Shown here: positions 15,113-18,551 of the stretch, piece by piece
How the letters are laid out: the number at the start of each line of letters is the position of its first letter
How positions within the stretch are numbered: position 1 is the first letter of the stretch
DNA from: CBDTTW01 sp965363675
GTDB lineage: Bacteria > Bacteroidota > Rhodothermia > Rhodothermales > DASSAV01
Direction: 5' to 3'
Assembly: GCA_965363675.1 (NCBI GenBank)
Contig: CBDTTW010000046.1
Span: 1 to 18,551, forward strand
DNA length: 18,551 nt
Translations under genes and position numbers: made by a program
The notes under the pieces: model-generated
Told to the model about the DNA's origin: nothing
The model's database searches: none
Seen by the model: only the letters and a program-made list of their open reading frames with translations

Positions 15113-15123
15113 AAATACCCCAC

Positions 15124-15129
15124 AGAGGA
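15124..15129 (+). promoter_or_regulatory. Ribosome binding site of the OmpA-like lipoprotein gene
   Basis: AGAGGA lies 7 nt before the ATG at 15137. It fixes this start in preference to the GTG-type extension from 15020, whose residues are not signal-like. Confidence 0.55.
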
Positions 15130-15136
15130 ACGAGCA

Positions 15137-15820
15137 ATGAACAAAGAGCATACGCAAAAGCAGTTTCGCGGGCCGCTGGCCCTGGTCCTGGCCGTAGCGC
15201 TCGTGCTGGGCGGTTGCGCCGGCATGAGCAAGACCGAGCGCGGCGCCGCCACCGGCGCAGGCGCGGGCGCGGCCGCCGGCGCCGTGATCGGCAAGGTCAC
15301 GGGCAACGCCGCCAAGGGCGCCATCATCGGCGCGGTGCTCGGCGGCACGGCCGGCGCGGTCATCGGGCAGCAGATGGACAAGCAGGCCGAGGAGTTGGAA
15401 GGCGACCTCGAAGGCGCCCAGGTCGAGCGCGTCGGCGAGGGCATCCAGATTACCTTCGACTCGGCGATCCTCTTCGGCTACGACTCGTCGGAGCTGATGG
15501 CCCCCGCCAAGGCGAACCTCCGCGACCTGGCCGCGAGTCTCGCCAAGTACCCGAACACCGAGATCATGATCGTCGGGCACACCGACGACCGGGGCTCCGA
15601 CTCGTATAACCAGACGCTTTCGGAGCAGCGCGCCCGCGCCGCCGCGCAGTACCTCCAGTCGCAGGGCGTCGCCCGCGCCCGCGTCACGACGCTCGGCAAG
15701 GGCGAGATGGAGCCTGTAGCGAGCAACGCCACCGACTCCGGCCGCAGCCAGAACCGCCGCGTGGAAATCGCCATCTACGCCAGCGACGAGTTCCGCGAGC
15801 AGGTCGGGAGCCGCAACTAA
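15137..15820 (+). CDS. Glycine-zipper OmpA-family lipoprotein (YiaD/Pal-like)
   Basis: 227 residues. The start is a lipoprotein signal: basic MNKEHTQKQFR, hydrophobic PLALVLAVALVL, lipobox LGGC with the acylated cysteine at 27. Residues ~34-80 are a glycine-zipper pair (GAATGAGAGAAAGAVIG, then GAIIGAVLGGTAGAVIG) that probably packs as a membrane hairpin. Residues ~103-213 are an OmpA-C peptidoglycan-binding domain. Its GHTDDRGS and LSEQRA motifs include D150 and R165, equivalent to the diaminopimelate-binding Asp and Arg of OmpA. It should sit in the outer membrane and tie it to the cell wall. The domain order matches E. coli YiaD. It stands alone with its own Shine-Dalgarno and a strong terminator. 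There are no tol/pal neighbours, so it is not called pal. Confidence 0.9.
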   Translation: MNKEHTQKQFRGPLALVLAVALVLGGCAGMSKTERGAATGAGAGAAAGAVIGKVTGNAAKGAIIGAVLGGTAGAVIGQQMDKQAEELEGDLEGAQVERVGEGIQITFDSAILFGYDSSELMAPAKANLRDLAASLAKYPNTEIMIVGHTDDRGSDSYNQTLSEQRARAAAQYLQSQGVARARVTTLGKGEMEPVASNATDSGRSQNRRVEIAIYASDEFREQVGSRN

Positions 15821-15840
15821 CCTCCTTGCCCGTTGTAATA

Positions 15841-15877
15841 CACCGCTGCGGCTTTCGGGTCGCAGCGGTGTTTTTTT
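15841..15877 (+). terminator. Strong rho-independent terminator after the lipoprotein gene
   Basis: A perfect 10-bp stem (CACCGCTGCG at 15841-15850 with CGCAGCGGTG at 15861-15870) closes a 10-nt loop. Seven T residues follow directly (15871-15877). Confidence 0.95.
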
Positions 15878-15931
15878 GCACCCCCCACGCGCCCCCGAAC
15901 GCTGCTCTGCGGCGCGATTCTTGTTAAACCC

Positions 15932-15955
15932 CCGGGAAGCGCTCCCGGCTTTTTT
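15932..15955 (+). terminator. Terminator-like hairpin just before the LOG-family gene
   Basis: CCGGGA (15932-15937) and TCCCGG (15943-15948) pair around a 5-nt loop and are followed by C and six T residues (15950-15955). The ATG of the next gene is 20 bp downstream. It may be a back-up terminator in tandem with 15841-15877. If the gene's promoter lies upstream of it, it would be a leader attenuator. A TTGTTAAA stretch at 15921-15928 is the only promoter-like element nearby. Confidence 0.55.
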
Positions 15956-15975
15956 CTCCTGACCGCACCGTTCCC

Positions 15976-16713
15976 ATGATCACCCCTCCGCTCGCCAACT
16001 CGCCCGCCCCTGTGGACAACGCCGACAAGCTTACGCACCACGAACTCGAAGCCTGGCAGCAAAGCCGCGTCAAAGACCTCTGGCGCATCTTCCGCGTCAT
16101 GTCGGAGTTCGTCGATGGCTTCGAGACGCTCTCGCGCCTGGGCCCGTGCGTCTCCATCTTCGGCTCGGCCCGCACGCCTCCCGGCGACCCGTACTACCAA
16201 ATGGCCGAGGACGTGGCCGCGCGCCTCGTCGAGGCGAAGTACGGCGTCATTACGGGCGGCGGCCCGGGCATCATGGAGGCGGCCAACAAAGGCGCGCACC
16301 AGGCCGGCGGCGTCAGCGTGGGCCTGAACATCGTCATCCCGCACGAGCAGTCCGCCAACCCCTACATCGACCGCGACAAGCTCATCAACTTCGACTTTTT
16401 CTTCGTCCGCAAGGTGATGTTCATCAAGTACGCCCAGGGCTTCATCGTGCTGCCCGGCGGCTACGGCACCCTCGACGAGTTCTTCGAGGCGATTACCCTC
16501 ATCCAGACCGGCAAGTCTACGCGCTTCCCGATCATCCTGATGGGCACGCAGTACTGGCAGGGCCTCATCGGTTGGATCGAGAGCGTCATGATGGAGTCGG
16601 CGTACATCGGCCGGGACGAGCGCGAGCTGTTCACGATCACCGACGACCCGGCCGAGGCCGTCGCAATTATCGACGCCTTCTACCGCGAGCACGCCATTAC
16701 GCCCAACTTCTAG
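15976..16713 (+). CDS. LOG-family protein (TIGR00730-type, nucleotide 5'-monophosphate phosphoribohydrolase-like)
   Basis: 245 residues with the two LOG signatures, GGGPGIMEAANKG (94-106) and PGGYGTLDE (160-168). The R145-K146 pair lies between them. In this family these form the phosphate- and ribose-binding site. Enzymes with these motifs cleave the N-glycosidic bond of nucleoside monophosphates (cytokinin ribotides in plants and some bacteria, purine/pyrimidine nucleotides in E. coli PpnN). Many are still annotated, wrongly, as lysine decarboxylases. An N-terminal ~50-residue helical extension (HHELEAWQQSRVKDLWRIFRV) precedes the Rossmann core, as in the longer bacterial members. Substrate is not predictable from sequence. 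No Shine-Dalgarno is seen. A terminator-like hairpin lies 20 bp upstream. The stop is 2 bp from the convergent small ORF. Confidence 0.88.
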   Translation: MITPPLANSPAPVDNADKLTHHELEAWQQSRVKDLWRIFRVMSEFVDGFETLSRLGPCVSIFGSARTPPGDPYYQMAEDVAARLVEAKYGVITGGGPGIMEAANKGAHQAGGVSVGLNIVIPHEQSANPYIDRDKLINFDFFFVRKVMFIKYAQGFIVLPGGYGTLDEFFEAITLIQTGKSTRFPIILMGTQYWQGLIGWIESVMMESAYIGRDERELFTITDDPAEAVAIIDAFYREHAITPNF

Positions 16714-16715
16714 GC

Positions 16716-16949
16716 TCAGGTGCGGCCCCGCCCGGCGAACACGAGCGCGTAGAGCAGCAGGATCGGCAGCACGATGCTGGCGATGACCAGCCATTCGAGC
16801 CCCGAGTGGGCGGCGCTGCCCGGCGTGGGCATGGGCGTCGCGCCGGGGGCGAGTTGCAGCAGCAGTACGGCGAGGGCGTGCATGGCGTAGCGAAGGCTGA
16901 GCGGCGCGCGAATCGGGCGCTCCGGAACGGGAGAGCAAGCGCGCTGCAT
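16716..16949 (-). CDS. Possible small single-pass membrane protein
   Basis: 77 residues from the ATG at 16949, or 55 from the ATG at 16883 (starting MHALAVLLLQLAPG). I do not recognise a family. The visible features are a moderately hydrophobic stretch near residues 23-34, a Pro/Gly/Ala linker, a strong transmembrane segment (WLVIASIVLPILLLYALVFAG, about 53-73) and a basic RGRT end. Coding on this strand is supported by that hydrophobic run. A TAATATACT element directly before the upstream ATG could be a -10 box, in which case the shorter start would be used. No Shine-Dalgarno supports either start. It is convergent with the LOG-family gene and divergent from the acyltransferase gene. It could still be a chance frame. 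Confidence 0.45.
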   Translation of the reverse strand: MQRACSPVPERPIRAPLSLRYAMHALAVLLLQLAPGATPMPTPGSAAHSGLEWLVIASIVLPILLLYALVFAGRGRT

Positions 16950-16951
16950 GG

Positions 16952-16960
16952 AGTATATTA
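16952..16960. promoter_or_regulatory. AT-rich -10-like element, direction uncertain
   Basis: AGTATATTA on the + strand, TAATATACT on the - strand, in an otherwise very GC-rich gap. It could serve the small minus-strand ORF, or the plus-strand sugar genes (TATATT resembles the TAnnTT core of Bacteroidota promoters). I see no good -35 partner on either strand. Confidence 0.3.
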
Positions 16961-17046
16961 CGGCCGGAAGACGGCCCGGCCTTTCCCGGGGGATGCACGC
17001 CCCAGCGGAAGGCCAGGTTGCACGCGTCCGTAGAACGTAACGATTC

Positions 17047-17072
17047 GGCGGCCTCAGCGCCGCCCCCTGGAG
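17047..17072 (+). promoter_or_regulatory. Leader hairpin and Shine-Dalgarno of the acyltransferase gene
   Basis: GGCGGC (17047-17052) pairs with GCCGCC (17059-17064) around 6 nt. GGAG (17069-17072) follows, 7 nt before the ATG at 17080. The Shine-Dalgarno fixes the start. The hairpin is short and may simply reflect GC-rich sequence. Confidence 0.4.
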
Positions 17073-17079
17073 TTCCCCT

Positions 17080-17838
17080 ATGCCTACCGCCGGCATCGAC
17101 CCCACGGCCCGCGTGCATCCCTCGGTGCGCATGGGGCATTTCTGCGTCGTCGGCGCGGGGGCCACCCTCGGCGAAGGCGTCGTGCTGGGGCATCATGTGG
17201 TGGTGCACGAGGGCGTACACATAGGCCGCGACGTGCGCATCGACGACCACGCTTCCATCGGCAAGCAGCCGCTGCGCGCCTCGAACAGCGCCGTAACCGG
17301 CGCCGAGGCGCAGCCGCCCGCCCGCATCGGCGACGGCTGCCTCGTCGGCTCGGGCGCGGTCGTCTACGCCGGCTGCGTGCTCGGCGAGGGCGTGCTCGTG
17401 GCCGACTTGGCCACCGTCCGCGAGGACGTGCAGATCGGCGCCTTCACCATCGTCGGGCGGGGCGTCGCCGTAGAGAACCACTGCCGCATCGGGCGCTGCT
17501 GCAAGCTCGAAACCAACTGCTACCTCACGGCCTACTCGGTGCTCGAAGACCGCGTGTTCGTGGCCCCCGGCGTGCTGACGAGCAACGACAACTTCATCGG
17601 GCGCACCCCCGAGCGGTTCGCCCACTTTAAGGGCATCACGGCGCAGCGCGGCGCGCGCCTCGGCGTAGGCGCCGTGGTGCTGCCCGGCAAAACGCTCGGG
17701 CCGGACGCCGTCGTCGCCGCCGGGGCCGTGCTCACCCACGACGCCGACGCCGCGACCGTCTACGCCGGCGCGCCCGCGCGCCCGCTGCGCGCCGTGCCCG
17801 AAGAACAACTGCTGGACCGCCAGGGCTGGCCCCTCTAG
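17080..17838 (+). CDS. Left-handed beta-helix (hexapeptide) acyltransferase, nucleotide-sugar N-acetyltransferase-like
   Basis: 252 residues made almost wholly of hexapeptide repeats, such as IDPTARVHPSVRMG, VVGAGATLGEGVVLG and ARIGDGCLVGSGAVVYAGCVLGEG, the signature of trimeric left-handed beta-helix acyltransferases. A loop GKQPLRASNSAVTG (~62-75) interrupts the coils. A second irregular part (APGVLTSNDNFIGRTPERF, ~185-205) contains the TSNDNF region seen in sugar N-acetyltransferases of the WbpD/WlbB kind. Those use acetyl-CoA to acetylate a UDP-amino-sugar made by a DegT-type aminotransferase. Exactly such a gene follows 26 bp later, so the two probably act in sequence in making an amino-sugar for surface glycans. 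It is longer than WbpD (~190 residues). LpxA/LpxD-like activity is less likely given the neighbour. Confidence 0.85.
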   Translation: MPTAGIDPTARVHPSVRMGHFCVVGAGATLGEGVVLGHHVVVHEGVHIGRDVRIDDHASIGKQPLRASNSAVTGAEAQPPARIGDGCLVGSGAVVYAGCVLGEGVLVADLATVREDVQIGAFTIVGRGVAVENHCRIGRCCKLETNCYLTAYSVLEDRVFVAPGVLTSNDNFIGRTPERFAHFKGITAQRGARLGVGAVVLPGKTLGPDAVVAAGAVLTHDADAATVYAGAPARPLRAVPEEQLLDRQGWPL

Positions 17839-17864
17839 CGCCCGCGCCTCAACCCCCGCCCCCG

Positions 17865-18551
17865 ATGGATGACCTGCAAATGGTAGACCTGCGCGGCCAG
17901 TACCTCGCCATCAAAGGCGAGATGGACGCCGCGATTCAGCAAGTTCTCGACTCGGCAAGCTTCATCCGCGGCCCCTTCGTCGAGAAGTTCGAGTGCGACC
18001 TGGCCGCCCACCTCGGCGTGCGCCACGCTACGGGCGTCGCCAACGGCACCGACGCGCTCCAGATCGCCTTCATGGCCCTCGGCCTGCGGCCGGGCGACGA
18101 GGTCATCACGTCGGCCTTTACGTTCATCGCCACCGCCGAGGCGGCGGCCTTGCTCGGCATCGTCCCGGTCTTTGCCGACATCGACCCGCGCACGTTCAAC
18201 CTCGACCCGGCCGCCGTCGAGCCGCTCATCACCGCGCGCACGCGCGCCATTGTGCCGGTGCACCTGTTCGGGCAACCCGCCGACATGGACCCGCTTCTGG
18301 AGATCGCCGCCCGGCATCATCTCGCCGTCGTGGAGGACAACGCGCAGGCCATCGGGGCCGAGTACCGGGGGCGCCGGGCGGGCGGCCTGGGCGCGCTCGG
18401 GTGCCTCTCGTTCTTCCCGTCGAAGAACCTCGGCGCCTACGGCGACGCCGGGGCCGTGCTCGCCCAGGACGACGCCCTGCATGAGCGCGTCCGGATGATC
18501 GCCAACCACGGCTCCCGCCGCAAGTACTACAACGAGGTGGTGGGCGTCAAC
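17865..18551 (+). CDS. DegT/DnrJ/EryC1/StrS-family PLP aminotransferase (3' truncated by window)
   Basis: The first 229 residues of a protein normally ~360-380 long. It begins MDDLQMVDLRGQY; the second Met (17880) is an alternative start. Family features are seen in order: FIRGPFVEKFE, GVANGTDALQIA (phosphate contacts, G61-T62), PGDEVITSAFTFIATAEA, FADIDP, VPVHLFGQPADM, VVEDNAQAIGAEYRG (D158 and Q161 hold the pyridine ring) and SFFPSKNLGAYGDAGAV, where K187 should form the PLP Schiff base. The members most like this (WbpE, and similar 3-keto-sugar aminotransferases) transfer the glutamate amino group to a UDP- or dTDP-keto-sugar. It starts 26 bp after the acyltransferase gene and so is probably in the same operon. 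The sugar cannot be named without the rest of the locus. No Shine-Dalgarno is evident. Confidence 0.92.
   Translation, partial: MDDLQMVDLRGQYLAIKGEMDAAIQQVLDSASFIRGPFVEKFECDLAAHLGVRHATGVANGTDALQIAFMALGLRPGDEVITSAFTFIATAEAAALLGIVPVFADIDPRTFNLDPAAVEPLITARTRAIVPVHLFGQPADMDPLLEIAARHHLAVVEDNAQAIGAEYRGRRAGGLGALGCLSFFPSKNLGAYGDAGAVLAQDDALHERVRMIANHGSRRKYYNEVVGVN

Larger units (their letters stand above)
14811..15136. other. 326-bp divergent intergenic region (mutS2 / OmpA-like lipoprotein)
   Basis: Contains the leaders of two divergent genes. The minus-strand side has a relatively AT-rich patch (about 14864-14885) that could carry the mutS2 promoter, but without a clear box pair. The plus-strand side has a weak candidate promoter and a Shine-Dalgarno. 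In between are a 31-bp dyad (14993-15023) and three related TATACGCC-like elements. Short frames open here but look non-coding. Confidence 0.6.

Noticed and set aside
15817..17808. 663-codon open frame on the - strand
   Set aside because: Crosses a strong terminator and is antisense to the LOG and acyltransferase genes, which have clear family motifs.

Overview
The window is GC-rich, densely packed bacterial chromosome with no mobile element, tRNA, rRNA or CRISPR array that I can see. Three things point to the Rhodothermota/Bacteroidota side of the tree (Rhodothermus/Salinibacter-like). There is a very large secreted protein ending in a YPNPFNPQ-type T9SS sorting domain. The N-terminal and dockerin-like segments of that protein resemble ones common in that group. 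Several genes lack a clear Shine-Dalgarno sequence. The taxon is an inference from family resemblance, not from a marker gene.

Layout, left to right. (1) 1-741 (+) is the C-terminal end of a CcmF/CcsA-type cytochrome c assembly protein, closed by a strong terminator at 761-796. (2) 1075-5775 (+) encodes a 1566-residue exported protein with about eleven ASH/choice-of-anchor-D-like beta-sandwich repeats, a dockerin-like calcium-loop segment and a T9SS C-terminal signal, followed by a terminator. (3) 5898-6713 (+) is a thioredoxin-TPR protein of the CnoX/YbbN type. (4) A minus-strand block of five genes runs from 14810 down to 6710: mutS2, a D-2-hydroxyacid dehydrogenase, half-ABC exporter A, ribonuclease Z and half-ABC exporter B. 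The last two genes overlap. The two ABC proteins show the complementary degenerate motifs of a heterodimeric exporter, with rnz between them. (5) A 326-bp divergent intergenic region carries several short dyads and repeats. (6) 15137-15820 (+) is a glycine-zipper/OmpA-C lipoprotein with a textbook terminator. (7) 15976-16713 (+) is a LOG-family nucleotide phosphoribohydrolase-like protein preceded by a terminator-like hairpin. (8) 16716-16949 (-) is a possible small membrane protein. (9) 17080 to the right edge (+) holds a left-handed beta-helix acyltransferase and a DegT/DnrJ-type PLP aminotransferase. These two look like the start of a nucleotide-sugar/surface-polysaccharide locus.

Functionally this is mostly envelope biology (cytochrome maturation, T9SS export, ABC export, peptidoglycan-anchored lipoprotein, glycan synthesis) plus nucleic-acid housekeeping (mutS2, rnz) and stress chaperoning (CnoX-like). 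I do not see a clearly new defence or mobile system. The most unusual items are the repeat protein with its recent internal DNA duplication, the split heterodimeric exporter around rnz, and the unexplained intergenic dyads.
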